Of a stretch of DNA of 64,000 nt, positions 48,827-60,100 are shown in pieces; position 1 is the stretch's first letter; every line of letters starts with the position of its first letter. Below the pieces are notes generated by a model. That model searched no databases. It saw only the letters and a program-made list of their open reading frames with translations, and was not told the origin of the DNA. This DNA is from Pelagophyceae sp. CCMP2097 (taxonomy: Eukaryota > Sar > Pelagophyceae). The position numbers were made by a program, and so were the translations under genes. The stretch is taken from the NCBI GenBank assembly GCA_026770575.1, contig MU657173.1:139931-203930 (forward strand), read 5' to 3'.

Positions 48827-51800
48827 TCAGCGGAGGCGGACCCATCTGCCGTCGCGGCATTGGGCGAGCTGGCGCAGGATGCTTCGGAAGAGAGGGGCAT
48901 TTTGGTCGCCGACGTCTGCGAAGTGTGCGATCAATTCCTTCGTCGTCGGCGCCGTCGCTTTCGACGCAAGGAACGCGTTGATGCGCCGCACCAGCTTCAT
49001 CGAGAGCTCCGACGCCGCGCGGTCGCCCGCGCCGCCGTCGTCGCCGTCGGGCGCGGCTGGGCCCGCCAGGAGCTCGCGTGACGATGGCGCGCGCCGCGAC
49101 GCCGCCGACCGAGACGTGCTCTGCAGGTGCGCCACCTAGACCCAGCATCACCGTGGGGGTGCTCCTCCCTCTTCGAGGTCACCGTGGGGGTGCTCCTCCC
49201 TCTTCGAGGTGTCCTCTCGAGATGCCTCCTCTCGAGAAGCGCATCGCTCGCACTCACGGCAGACTTTGCCTGCCGCTCCGCCTCGCGCTGCACGGAAGTC
49301 GACGTGACGACAGAGTCGTGCGAGAACACCGAGGCCATGTTGCCTAAGAAGCGGGGTCGTTTCTGGCGTGCGCTTGTCACCACGACTCATTGAAATTTTG
49401 TCACCGCGACTTTTTGAAAACGGGTTTCTCCTTCGGCGAGGCGCCTCTGCCGGGCGTGCGCTTCGGCCCGCAGACGCACCGCCGCCGCTCCAGAGCGCTC
49501 TCAGGACGTCCTTGTCGTCCTTGCCTCTGCCGTCGTCATCGCCATGCCTGTCGACGACTCCCGCGCCGTTTGCGAGCAGCTCCGTGTCCGCGGGCGCGAC
49601 CTCGCGGTCGTCGATGATGGGCCCGTCGTAGCCGTGCGGCCGGGCGGCGTCGCCGAGTTTGAAGAGGTCTGCGAGTTCGGACTGCGAGAAGAGCCTGCGC
49701 TGCTTGGGGTCGGCGAGGACGCGGTTCGTCAAGGCTTGCTTAAAGATCTGTCGGTGGTACCTGCGGGTTTCCGGTCAGAGGCATTCCCACGATGCTTGGA
49801 CTGCATCATCGAAGAAGCAAACGTACATCTTCTCTTCGATTGTACCCGCGCAGATCATGCGATAGATTGTCACCGGCTTCTTCTGCCCGAGTCTCCACGC
49901 TCGTTCCCGCGCCTGCGCGTCCGTCTGCGGGTTCCAGTCCGGGTCGAAGAGCACGACGCGGTCGGCTCCTATCAGCGAGAGGCCGACGCCGCCAACGCGC
50001 GTCGTTAGCAGCATGACAAACTGGTCGGATTCTGCCTTGTTGAATTCGTCGGCCGTCGCCTGTCTCGACGCCGGCTGCGTGTCGCCGTCTATTCTCGAGT
50101 AGCCCCAGCCGCAGGCGCGCACTAAAACTTCGATGATGTCCAACATTTGCTTGGATTGTGAGAAGATCAAAACTCGATGCTTTTGCGCTTTCCACCTTGT
50201 CAAAACTGTTTCTAAAGCGGCGAGCTTTGAGGAACGATCAACCTCGCCGGGCGCCGAATCCTCGGGGGCGCCGGCGTAGAGGTCCGGGTGGTTGCAAATC
50301 TTGCGCAACGCCATGATCGCCGTAAACGCTTTTGTCGAACCTTTTTGGATGTCGCGCACCGCGGCAGAGTCCACAATGTTCCGGTACAGGTCGTACTGGT
50401 CGTTGGTCAAACGGCAGAGGAGGACGTGCTCCGTCTTTGCCGGGAGAGCGCAGAGAGAGTCGTCGCCCACGCAGACCTCTTGCTTGGTTCTTCGGAGGAG
50501 GTACGGTTTGATCAAATCCCGAAGCGCGACGGCGCAGCGAAAGGCGAGCTCGACTTGCGAGGGCCGCGCGTTGGTGTAGCCGCCGACGCGGATCGGCGTT
50601 GCCATTTCTCGATCGAAGCCTTCCAAGGTCCCAAGCCTGCCGGGGCAGCAAAAGTCGAAGAGGGACCTATTTGACAGTTATATTTGGGGGCGGATAGTAA
50701 CCCGTGGTTATCGTGATTTTCAAAGTAGTGGCGAACCAGAGTTCTTGGAGAGAATTCTGCACGGGCGTGCCCGAGAGCAGCAGACGACGAGCCGTGCGCA
50801 CGCGCTTGCACAGCTGCGTGATGCGCGCGTGCGGGTTCCGGATCCGTTGGCCCTCGTCCAGCACGACGTAGCCCCACTTCTTCGGCAGCAAAGCCTCGGC
50901 CAAACGGTGCAAAGAGTCGAACGACGCCACGCAGATGACGCACGAAGCCTCGGACGCTTCGTCGCGCGGCGGCGGCGATAAAGCTTGGGCCAGAAATAAA
51001 GCCAGTCGCGCTGGGCCTAACAACTTGCGCAGTCCCGACGAGCCAGTATTCGACCCGTGGCACGCACCCGCTGCTGCGGCGGCGTCGAAGTTGGTCGCGG
51101 ACCGGTGGAGTACCACGACTTTGGCCTTTGGAGCCCATCTGTTCAACTCGCGGTGCCAGTGCGAGAGCATCGTCGTCGGGGCCAAAATCAATGCCGACCG
51201 AAGCGTCTCCACGCCGCGCGAAAACTCGGCAGCGCGCGGCCTACGCCGGTAGTGAAACCCCTCGAAAACATATGAGTTGCGACGAGAATGTACAGGCCCG
51301 CACCGTCGCCGCGGCCCGTCGGCGAGCGCGCCGAGGAAGGCGCATATCTGCGCCGTCTTGCCGAGGCCCATCTCGTCGCCGACCTAGCGCGGGTGTGAGG
51401 GCAACTTGCATTCAGGTCCTTCCTTGGGTCCTTCGTCGTGGCGACTCCGTTGGGTCCTTCGTCATGGCGACTCCCTTTGCCCCGGTTGCCCGACCATCCC
51501 CCGACGCGGTATTTGGGCGATGCCGCCGACGCCGTGTTCGTGGAGGGCCCAGAGCCATCTCACGGCGGCGCGCTGGTGCTCAAACAGTTTGTGCGCGACG
51601 GATGCCCGCAGCCAGAGGCCTCCTTCGGTTGTCAGCGCGTCGTCGTCCGTCTCCCCGCCGTCAGACTCGCCCACCTCGCCCCGGGACCGCGCAGCCTCGA
51701 GCCTAAGCGGCGCCTCCACGCGGCACTGCCGCGGCGCGCCTGCCACGTGCCATCATCTGAGAAGGAGCGCTGGATGCATGCATCTCCCTCCCTTTCCACC

Positions 51801-53278
51801 GGAGAGGAGCGCTTTTCGACGGAGCGCCCCAAGACGCGCCTGTGTTCGAGGTGCTTTGCGTCCGAGTCGTCGACAATGTGCTCCGTCTTCGTAGTACGCT
51901 TCTTCGCCTTTGGGATCAAGTCGTCGAGGTCCTCCTCCTCCTCCTCCTCCTCCTCCTCCTCGTCCTCCGCCTCTTCCTCTTGCGCCGCGTCGTCCGAATC
52001 CTGCGTCGAGAATCAGATTGCAAAGCAGGCGACTCAAAGAGAGGCGGACGCTGCCCGGGGGGTACGTCGATGACGATGACGTCTGCCGGGGGGGCGCCGC
52101 CGTTTCGACGCAGGCGACCCGCGGGTGCGGCGCCGGACCGTCGCACGTCTTCCTCGTCGCTCGCGTCTTCCAAAACCGGCGGCCGCTCGCGTCTTGCGCG
52201 CGCCGCCGGCGCGGCGGGCGGGCAGCCCTGCTCGATGTGTGCGTTGAGGTCGACGTCTGGCCGCGTCGCGTCGACGACGGCGACGGCCCGGGAGCAGAGC
52301 GGGCAGTCGACCGTCGCCAGGCACGGCGTCGGCCGCGAAACGACCACGGGCCGCTTCGCCGCCTTCTTCGCCGGCCGCGGCTGGTGGCCCAGCGGCGCCC
52401 ACTTCTCCGCGCGGCGTTTGATAGGCTCCTTCACCGCCCCTTCGCCCGGCGCGCCTGCGGCAACCGAGTGACGCGGCGCGCTGGCGGAAGAGGCCGACAC
52501 GCGGGCCACGCACTTCGGCGGACGCGAGACTGCGCGTTGTATCGGAGGTGTTGCGGCAGGCCGTGGAGGACGTCCGACGTGCCCCGCGCCGCCGGGTCGA
52601 AGCCATTGGCCACGGCGCGGCCGTCGGGGCCCACCGCCTGCTTGCGCTGCATCATGGAGATGCGCTCTTCAGTGGCCTTTGGCGCGTCCTCGGCGTCGTC
52701 ACTCTCCGAGTCGTCGTCGCCGAGCTGCAGGCGGAGCACGCGCCGCAAAATGGCCAGCTTCAGCGCAGCTGCGCGCCGGGAATGACGCGACCCGTCGCTG
52801 GGGTAGGGTAGCAAAGCACGGACCTTTATGCGACCTCGGCGCTTGGCGAGCGGCGTCGACGCATCTAAGGCAGCGTCGGGGAGGCCGGCGGATCGGCGGT
52901 CCCACGAGGCACGCACGACCGGATGGCGGCGACGGGCGCGGCGCACTGCGTGGCGATGTCGCGTAGGCGGTCAAAGGCTGCGGCCGGGAACTGCGCCTCG
53001 ACGACCGCGAGCCGCTCGAACTTTTGGTCCAGCGCCGGCGCGGGACCGACCGCGAGCCTGCGCCGGCGCGCGGTGCGACCGGGGCAAGCCCTCGAAAGAG
53101 GGCGAAGACGGGGACGAGTTCGGTGGAAGAGTGTCATTGAGGAGTGTTCTGGGTCGCGTCGACGAGTGTTCTTGGGAGCGTCGACGCACCTCGCTCCAAT
53201 GACCCTGCTCGACTCTTGGTTCTCCGTCGACACCGTGAACCCGAGCGACGCCAGCATGTCCTCATCGTCGCCCTCCAT
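48827..53278 (-). CDS. ERCC6: CSB/ERCC6-like SNF2 ATPase
   Basis: A long multi-exon gene for the Cockayne syndrome B type remodeler of transcription-coupled repair. It starts [20 protein letters not shown] (53278). The N-terminal half has [20 protein letters not shown] followed by NAHIEQGC (about 52300-52225), which fits a UBZ4-type zinc finger, then [11 protein letters not shown], a SUMO-interaction-like motif, then a Glu/Asp run (near 51930). The ATPase has [45 protein letters not shown] (usually DEGH), [62 protein letters not shown] and [33 protein letters not shown] is diagnostic of CSB. The C-terminus [20 protein letters not shown] fits its winged helix. Confidence 0.88.
49149..49210 (-). 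repeat. Tandem duplication, 31 bp x2, in CSB gene
   Basis: CACCGTGGGGGTGCTCCTCC followed by CTCTTCGAGGT occurs twice with no mismatch. It sits next to an acceptor (GTCTAG on the minus strand) and so is probably intronic. Confidence 0.92.
49374..49421 (-). repeat. Tandem duplication, 24 bp x2, in CSB gene
   Basis: TTGTCACCACGACTCATTGA and TTGTCACCGCGACTTTTTGA begin two adjacent 24-bp units with about four differences, in a probable intron. Confidence 0.8.
51424..51475 (-). repeat. Tandem duplication, 26 bp x2, in CSB intron
   Basis: TTGGGTCCTTCGTC(G/A)TGGCG followed by ACTCC(G/C) occurs twice. It lies between the exons carrying MGLGKT and [17 protein letters not shown]. Confidence 0.9.
51931..51970 (-). 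repeat. CTC trinucleotide run coding for glutamates
   Basis: A run of (CTC)n on the + strand gives about ten consecutive Glu codons in the CSB frame. It corresponds in position to the acidic region of animal CSB. Confidence 0.8.
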
Positions 53279-53785
53279 ATCGAGGCCGCCCCTGGCCGAA
53301 CGCCTGCCGTACGGCCCTCACAAGCGAGGCGCGGCCCTTCGCGACAGAGGCACGCCCGATATTTCGCCGCCTGCCTGCCACCGCTGCCGACGGTCTAGGC
53401 GACGTGCAAGGCGGGCGCAGCACCACGTGAGTGAGCTCCCACGCACAGAAACTGAGGCTTCGCCGACTTTAGCGATATTTTAGCAGAAAATTTTGAACTT
53501 GAAAGAAAGGAAATTCTCGAGGCTGGTGTCGAATCTGTCATTTCCAAAGCTTGGAAAGCGCCGGCCATTGGAGCGGGCTTCTGCGACGGGGCAGCCAGCG
53601 CGCCTTCTCGGTCGACGGAAGTAGTTTTCTGCTTCAAGAAGGCCCGTAGCTGAGGCCGGTGGCGTACATAGTTTGTTCGTTAGAAGTATCAAGTCGCTGG
53701 GCATGAGAGAGGGCACACGGACACACAGAGCTCTTTTTGCCGTATGTCGGATTGGAGAGGGCACACGGACTTTTGTCGGATTCGT
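53279..53785. other. Intergenic region, lower GC
   Basis: About 500 bp between the CSB start and the next gene's stop. GGGCACACGGAC occurs at about 53712 and 53758. No gene is supported. Confidence 0.4.
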
Positions 53786-56321
53786 CTAACGGCGGGCGGC
53801 CGGGCGGGCGGCCGGGCCGTCGTCGTCGGACGAGTCGTCTTGCGACGCGCCCTGCGCCTGGAGGGTCGCGAGCGCGCGACTCTGCGTGGCGGCGGCGTCG
53901 CGGGCGCGAGCCGCCGCGGTGCCCGCGCGCGGCTGCGACGCGAACATGCTCTCGCCGACGCGCTTGCCGACGCTGCTGTCTTTGGAGGGCGCGCGGCGCG
54001 CGGGCGCATCGGCGCGGAGCTCGGGCAGGTCGTAGTCGATCGAGTTGACTCGAGCGCGGCCCGCGTTGCGCGGTTGCGGCGCGGCCCGAGGCGAGGCGGG
54101 AACGGGGAACTTCAAGGCGAGCCAGGTCTTGTACTGTGTCGAGTGGACAAAGTTGGCGAGGACGGCGCGGTCCAAAACGACCAGGACGTTTGCCTGCAGC
54201 GGCGCGTAGACGTCGGCCAAGCCGGAAACGTCAGACGAGACGCGCGCGGCGTGGCGCCGGGCCAGAATCGCCCGCGCGCAGTCGTCGTCGACCAAGGGCC
54301 CGAGGACGCTTCGGATCTTCCTCGACTCTGGGGTTTCGGGGTCGCGGATAAAGTCGCGTAGAATGCCGTCGCAAAGTTGCCAACATTCGTCGAAGCGCAG
54401 GCGTTTGTCGTGGTCGTCGGCGACCTCGAGTTTCGCGCGGCACGTTTTGGCGTAGGCAAGTTGGCGAAATGTGAACCTCGCTTTGATCTCGTGGCGCGTC
54501 TCCAAGCGCGTGTAGTCGAGCAGTGCCTCGACGAACGTGGCATCTTCAAAGTTGCACAAAAGCAGGCCGCCGCTTAAAGCGCAGTCGCGCTCGAACGCGC
54601 GCTGCAGCATCTCGCGCCGAATTAAAGCGATGGCGCAGTTGCCGCGCTCCACGAGGCCGTCGACCTCGTGGCCCGCGAGCTGGAAACCTTCGATGGCTGA
54701 TGCAGCGAGCACCGTCGCCGTCGGGGCCGCGTTGCCGGCGTCGAGCGCGCCCTCGCCGACGTAGAACGGGGCGTGGAGCGTGAGGACGTGGGCATCGTCG
54801 CCCGTCACCAAGTCTCGCACGTAGACGTCGGCGGCGCCTTTGGCGAGGAAGAGCATGCGCCGCACGGCGGAAGCGTCGCCCTGGATGAATAGAGCTTTGC
54901 CCGCGGGCGCTTTGAAGCGCTTGAAGCGCACGGCGGCGGACCGCCTGTCCGCGGCGGGGCACCCCGCGAGCGCGGGCATGGCTTTCAAAGCGGCGTCCGC
55001 CTGGGCTGTCTGCCGCTGCATTGCATCCCACTGCTCGGGTAAACCCGGCCAGACGCTCTCCGACGCCGCGCGCGCCGCGCCGAGGACGAGGAACGTCTCT
55101 TGCGACACTAAAGCCCTGAGCGGCGCCGGCGCCGTCGAGACGCGCCGCACGTACGACGGCAGCCGGCTGGAACGCTCCTCGGCGTAGAGCGAGCCAGAGG
55201 CGGAGAGCGAGCCCGACGCAAACGCCGACGCGTCAAACGTCACGGCGCTCCCCCGGCGGATGCTGTAGCCGGCGCCCGGCGACGCGGGCGCGGTGACGAT
55301 GGTGCCGTAGTCGTCGTCGCCGCCGTCGAAGCCGGCGTCGGCGGCGTCCGCCGTCATCAGCGCCGTCGCCGCCGACGTCGGCACTCTTGTGGTGCTGCGG
55401 CGGTGGAAATCGGCCGTGAGGGGCACGTCGACGACTTGGGTCTCGGATGCGATTCGGACGTCGAGGCGGAAGGGCCCTTCGCAGCGGACGACGATCTCGA
55501 CGACCACTCTCGCCCTCATGCCCGGCGCCAGAGGCCCGCGCGGCCTTTCCACGATGTGCGCGGGGTTGGCGGCGCGTTTGCCGTCCGGGCCTGCGACCTT
55601 TACTGCGAGGCGGAGGTCGACGTCTCCGGTGTTGATAATCCTGACCTCGGCCTGGTATGCCACACCAACGAGCAAGCGGCCGAGGCGGAGCTGCGGCGGC
55701 GACGCCTCGAAGCCACACCGCCGTGGCTCGCTTGCGGGCGGCCGCTGCAGCGGGCCGCCGCGCGCGCCGGGCGGCGGGCCCGGCTCTGGCGACTCGCGGA
55801 GCGATGCTTCAAACTCGGCGTGCGAAATCTGGCCCGACTTGTCGCCGTCAAACGAGTCGAAAAGCGTCCGCAGCGCGCCGCAGGAGAGCTGGCGCAGGCC
55901 GTAGTTGCGGACTGCCTCTTGGAATTCCGGATAGCAGAGCTCGCCCGAGGCGTCGACGTCCGCCACCGTGAACGCTCTTTTCAGCTCGCGCTCCGACTCG
56001 GTGCCGTGCGACCGCAGGAACTTTTGCATCGTCTGCTTTAAAGCCCGAACGCGCTCCTCCGTCGCAGTCGACCTCGAGACGGCCTCGCCGAGTCTCTTCA
56101 TCTGGAACCGCGCGTCCGCCTGCTGCGACTTGCGCGCAAAGTCCGCCTCCGAAGCGCCTACGACCGGACGTCGTCAAAGGCATTCCCGCCGGCCGACGAC
56201 ACTCCGCATTTGACGCACCGATGAACTTGTCTTCTATTTCGAACCGCTGGGACATCCTCACCAACTCCTCCGCCGCGGCCGCGTTCGCGTTCCGCTCGCG
56301 CGACCGCTGGCATTGTTTCCT
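53786..56321 (-). CDS. EF-hand / ASH / cNMP-binding-like / RGS protein
   Basis: The main exon (56101 to 53786) encodes 771 residues; an upstream exon (about 56321-56230) joins across a 60-nt intron starting GTGCGTCA and ending GTCGTAG to read EDKFIGASEADFARKSQQAD. The first exon lies further upstream and is unresolved. Domains in order: two EF-hands with complete loops (DVDASGELCYPE, DGDKSGQISHAE); a PapD/ASH-like beta domain (SPPQLRLGRLLVGVAYQAEV, LAPGMRARVVVEIVV); a low-complexity linker; a cNMP-type domain (FKAPAGKALFIQGD, APFYVGEGALDAG) whose canonical Arg before the final strand is replaced (PTATVLA); and an RGS-like domain (EDATFVEALLDYTRLETRHE, ANFVHSTQYKTWLAL). It suggests Ca2+, nucleotide and G-protein signalling near axonemes. 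Confidence 0.7.
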
Positions 56322-56633
56322 ACGCGACAATCGTCCCGGGAAGACGCGATACGGCGAGCCCTCGCGCGCATCGAGGGCGAGGACGCTGCGGCGGACATTC
56401 GGATGGGCCGGAGTCTGGGCTGGCCGAGGACGTCGACGTCCGAGGGCCGGTGGAAGTCGGGCCGCAGCGAGGCGAGGAACATCAACGAGCCCGAGGCCTG
56501 CGCCGCCTCGCGGACCGACATCTCCGTCAAGGGCGAACCGGTTCCGAATTTCGACTCGCGCATCGACGAGAACGCGTCCGCCATCGGCGCGGACAAAATG
56601 CCCGACGGCGCCGTGGCCACTTGGACCCGGTGA
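56313..56633 (+). CDS. Uncertain small exon, or antisense of the upstream exon
   Basis: The + strand frame reads REDAIRRALARIEGEDAAAD, RNINEPEACAASRTDISVKG, then MPDGAVATWTR. It is charged and protein-like. The antisense frame (MADAFSSMRESKFGTGSPL) is equally open and its third codon positions coincide with this frame, so GC bias cannot decide. It could be a small + gene or the 5' exon of the EF-hand/RGS gene on the minus strand. Confidence 0.3.
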   Translation: MFPTRQSSREDAIRRALARIEGEDAAADIRMGRSLGWPRTSTSEGRWKSGRSEARNINEPEACAASRTDISVKGEPVPNFDSRIDENASAIGADKMPDGAVATWTR

Positions 56634-56955
56634 GGCCCACTGAGTCTGAGGGCGCTACGCTTCACAGAAAGTTCGCAGCGGACAAGGATTAGAAAGACGC
56701 CTGGAAAACACGAAGGGTGAGAGATTCTAGATCTGTTGGTACTAATACTATCCCGGCGAGGAGGGACTCGAGAGGTCGCTCGGACTCGTTTGCAAAGTCT
56801 CCCTATCGACGAGGTGAGTCTGCATTGCCCCAAAGCTCGTGGCGCATATTTCGGGCGGCTCATCGGTATGCTCTGTTGCGCCGTGGCATCGCCCTCTGCC
56901 GCCTCGGCGGCAGGCACTTAAGTTTGTGCTCAAGTTCTTCTGTGGGGGGCGGGTC
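56634..56955. other. Intergenic region
   Basis: About 320 bp with no supported feature. GC is lower near 56720-56760. Confidence 0.35.
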
Positions 56956-58041
56956 CTACAAATTAATAAGCTCGATCCTCAGACTGATCCCTCGGCTGAC
57001 CCCGCCGAGCGCGGCTCTGCCGCTGGGGACCGCGACGTCGGGGGGCGCGGTGCCGGCCTCGAGAGCGGAGTCGAACGCCGGCCGCGCGAGGCCGTGGAAC
57101 GGCGAAGGCAGCTCGTCGTCAACCGGGCTTTGCACCGGTGGCGTCCGCCGGCCGGCGGGCGGTAGGCCCCGCTTCTCTCGCAGGCCTGCGCGGCAGACGA
57201 AATGGAAGGAGGGCCGACGCGACGGCACAGAGGATCGTCGCAGCCCCGGCGCCTGCGAGGGAAGGAGAGGCGCACCCATAGCCTTTTGCACGACCTTTGA
57301 GGGTATGGGCCTGCCCTCGATGGCGTCGAGCTGGGCGGCGTGCTTGGCGGCGAGCTGGTTGGCCGTCGTAAATTGTGTGCTTCCGTACTGCAGCAGGTAC
57401 GCGGCGTCCGCGGAGAAGCGGTGCGACGTCGACTTGAAGGGCGCTGATACGAGGTGCGAGGGCCGCGGCGCGGGCACGTCGTAGGGCGCCGGCGCCGCGA
57501 GGACGTCGGCGGTGAGCGCAAAGTTTCGGCGGCCGCCCTTGGCCGCAAACGGCGACTTGCTCACCGTCGACGAAAAGATGGCCGTGCGCCGCACGATGCC
57601 GCAATCCTCCTTGGCCGCCCAGGCATCCTCGACGGCGTACGTGCCCGGCCCCGGCCCCGGCTTACGCGGCGCGGCGCGGTCCGGCGCCTTGGAGAAGCGC
57701 GCATAGGCGGGCGGCCGCCTTTTTGCGACGGCGGTGCGCGGGCCGTCGATTTCGTAGACGAGGCCGCGCCGCGCCTTGACGAGCGGCTTGGGGAAGCGCG
57801 CCGAGAGGCCCATCGCGCCGCCCGCGAGGCTGCTCCGCCGAGCGTCCGCCTCCGCGTCAAAGTAGTCGAGGCGAGAAGTGTCCGTCGTCGGGTTGTGCGC
57901 AGGCCGCTCGCGTCGCGGCAGACGCTTCTGCGGCCGCAGGACGTCCTGCTGCGCGCGGCCGTAGACTGACGCGCGCTCTTCGACCCACGACCTGAACAGC
58001 GCGCCCGATGCCACCGTCTCGCCGGGGGCGGCGCACAGCAT
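56956..58041 (-). CDS. PG-rich (STPGR/SHIPPO-type) repeat protein
   Basis: Start ATG 58041 gives MLCAAPGETVASGALFRSWV; an upstream exon may add SFGDYERAASASGVGLF. Motifs typical of sperm-tail PG-rich repeat proteins, which bind inside axonemal microtubules, are GPGPGTYAVED (near 57645), KSPFAAKGGRRNF and APYDVPAPRPS. A Lys/Arg-rich region with KARRGLVYEIDGPRT precedes them. The C-terminal half has AYLLQYGSTQFTTANQLAAK and an Arg/Pro-rich tail. The 5' end diverges from the coiled-coil gene at 58247, so the two may share a promoter. Only one clear PGP unit remains, so the repeats are degenerate. Confidence 0.65.
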   Translation of the reverse strand: MLCAAPGETVASGALFRSWVEERASVYGRAQQDVLRPQKRLPRRERPAHNPTTDTSRLDYFDAEADARRSSLAGGAMGLSARFPKPLVKARRGLVYEIDGPRTAVAKRRPPAYARFSKAPDRAAPRKPGPGPGTYAVEDAWAAKEDCGIVRRTAIFSSTVSKSPFAAKGGRRNFALTADVLAAPAPYDVPAPRPSHLVSAPFKSTSHRFSADAAYLLQYGSTQFTTANQLAAKHAAQLDAIEGRPIPSKVVQKAMGAPLLPSQAPGLRRSSVPSRRPSFHFVCRAGLREKRGLPPAGRRTPPVQSPVDDELPSPFHGLARPAFDSALEAGTAPPDVAVPSGRAALGGVSRGISLRIELINL

Positions 58042-58246
58042 GCCTGTCGTAAAGAGGCCGACCCCACTGGCGCTGGCAGCGCGCTCGTAGTCGCCAAAAC
58101 TGAAGCATGCGTTGTGGAAAGGATTTGAACTCGTGATGCAACAAAGGTGGAACGGACCTCGTGAAACGACGATTTTTCGACAGCCGGTGCGAGGCGACCA
58201 GGTCGACGCGGGGCACGACGGCGGCGCGTCCAGAACGGCGTCGAGT

Positions 58247-60100
58247 ATGATGGCGCTGGCAGAGCCGAAGCCGGCGCCGCCGGGCGTGGGCGCGACCGTT
58301 GCGAGCAGCGGCCCGACGGGGACGTACAAAAGACGCAAGTTCGTGACCAAGTCAAAACCCGGCGTTGGCCGCCTCAAGCACGTCAAGCTGTCAACGGTGC
58401 AGCAGGCGCTGGAGGAGGACTCTACTGCCGTGGAGGCGCTGAAGCGCGACGTCGCCGACTTTCAGCACCTCGAGCTGGAGACGTCGCGGCGCTACCTCGT
58501 CTCGCTGCAAAAGGCGTACGACAAGCTGCGCGCCGAGGCGGACTCGCGCGAGGCGCAGCAGCGGCAGTGCCAGGAGGAGCTCTACACGCTGGACCGCCTC
58601 TGCACCGAGGCGCGGCAGAAGGTGGTCTCGCCGGACGCGCCGCAGGCGGCGCTGCAGGCGGACATCGACCGCGAGGAAAAGTTGGTGCGCGACGCTTTAG
58701 TGCAAAAGGACGTCTTCACGCACATGATCAAAAGACTCTCCGACGACATCCTCGTCATCCGCCAGGCGGGCCACGGCGTCAAGGACGCGCTCGGCGGCGT
58801 TGAGCGAGAAATCGCCGGCGTCGCGCTGCAGCTGCAGACGGCCAAGCAGGATTCGAAGAACGAAGAGGACAAGCTGCAGCGCCTGGGCGCGCAGGTCAAG
58901 GCGCGCCGGCGCATGCAGGAACAGCGCCTTGCCGGCATCCAGCGCGTCATCGCCGAGCGGTCGTCGCTCGTGGAGAAGCAGGAGGAGCGCATGCGCATGC
59001 GCGAGGCCGTCATGGCGCGGTCGAAGTTCGACCTCGGCGCGCAGGAGGAGCAGCGCCTGAAGCGCATGCACGTGATCCGCAAGGTCTACTCCAGCATGCT
59101 GGAGAAGAAGATCACGGCAGAGGAGGAGTCGCTCTCGGCGCTGGAGACGACGTTCCAGAAGATCAAAATCGTGACGGGCCTCTCCGACGTCGACGAGATT
59201 GTGCAAAAGTTTAAAGACCGTACCTTTAAAACCCATCAGCTGCAGCAGCTCGCGGAAGACGTGCGCGAGCGCATCGACGCTCTGCGCGACGACAACGCGC
59301 GGCTGAAGGAGGAGCTTTTATCAATGAAGTCGACCAACGAGGCGGCGGCTGGGAACCGCGAAATTTACCAGGAGATGGACGCGTTCAACAAGGGTCTCGG
59401 CAAGGCGCTGCGCCAGTGCGAGGAGGCCAAAGACCGCGCCATCCGCTCCGACGTCACGCTGGAGCAGCTCAAGCTCGCCATCGCCCGCTTCCGCAGCAAG
59501 ATTGAGTGCAAGCCCTTCCCCACGCCCACGGACTCGCAGCTGCCCGAATACCTCAGAGAGTTAGACGTCAAGCTGACCATCAAGATGAAAGCCGTCTCCG
59601 AGGCCCTGGCCCAGGAGGACGCCAACGCGGCCCCCGACGGCGCCGCCGCCGCCGCGGCCAAGCCGGCGTACGGGGCCGAGGGCGCCAAGCCGCCGTCCGA
59701 GGTGCTGCTGCCCTTTGGCAAGCTGCAGTCGGAGAAGCTGCAGAAGATGCTGTACCACAAGCTTATGCTCACCAACCCGGACCAGTCGGCGCGCAACGTC
59801 CGCGTCCGCGCGCGGCCGGGCATTGGCGAGCTGGAGAAGTACGCGCAGCGCAAGTTGATGACCCAAGGCTTGGACGACGGCGACATCGAGGACGACGTCT
59901 CCGAGTTCGCCTCGCACGCCGCCGCGCCCGCGCAGCCCGAAAACGCCGAGGCGACTGCGCCGATGCAGTCTTTGAAGGAGGACGAGACGCGCGAGCCCGT
60001 CGTCGACCGCGACACGGTCAAGCGCTTGTCCAACCTCATCATCACGCGCGAGAAGCCCGCGCGCCGCGGCAAGAGGTCCGGCGACACCGGCTCGCAATAG
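58247..60100 (+). CDS. Coiled-coil protein like the outer-dynein-arm docking subunit (CCDC151/ODA10 type)
   Basis: An apparently intronless frame starting at ATG 58247 (MMALAEPKPAPPG); earlier in-frame codons lack a good start and overlap the divergent gene. Almost the whole 610 residues form coiled coil: VQQALEEDSTAVEALKRDVA, LETSRRYLVSLQKAYDKLRA, RRMQEQRLAGIQRVIAERSS. The segment FQKIKIVTGLSDVDEIVQKF resembles the KIKEATGVSD signature of CCDC151/ODAD3, which tethers outer dynein arms to doublets. The C-terminus has a Pro/Ala linker, LPFGKLQSEKLQKMLYHKLM and an acidic then basic tail. A closely related docking-complex paralogue such as CCDC63/114 is the alternative. Confidence 0.75.
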   Translation: MMALAEPKPAPPGVGATVASSGPTGTYKRRKFVTKSKPGVGRLKHVKLSTVQQALEEDSTAVEALKRDVADFQHLELETSRRYLVSLQKAYDKLRAEADSREAQQRQCQEELYTLDRLCTEARQKVVSPDAPQAALQADIDREEKLVRDALVQKDVFTHMIKRLSDDILVIRQAGHGVKDALGGVEREIAGVALQLQTAKQDSKNEEDKLQRLGAQVKARRRMQEQRLAGIQRVIAERSSLVEKQEERMRMREAVMARSKFDLGAQEEQRLKRMHVIRKVYSSMLEKKITAEEESLSALETTFQKIKIVTGLSDVDEIVQKFKDRTFKTHQLQQLAEDVRERIDALRDDNARLKEELLSMKSTNEAAAGNREIYQEMDAFNKGLGKALRQCEEAKDRAIRSDVTLEQLKLAIARFRSKIECKPFPTPTDSQLPEYLRELDVKLTIKMKAVSEALAQEDANAAPDGAAAAAAKPAYGAEGAKPPSEVLLPFGKLQSEKLQKMLYHKLMLTNPDQSARNVRVRARPGIGELEKYAQRKLMTQGLDDGDIEDDVSEFASHAAAPAQPENAEATAPMQSLKEDETREPVVDRDTVKRLSNLIITREKPARRGKRSGDTGSQ

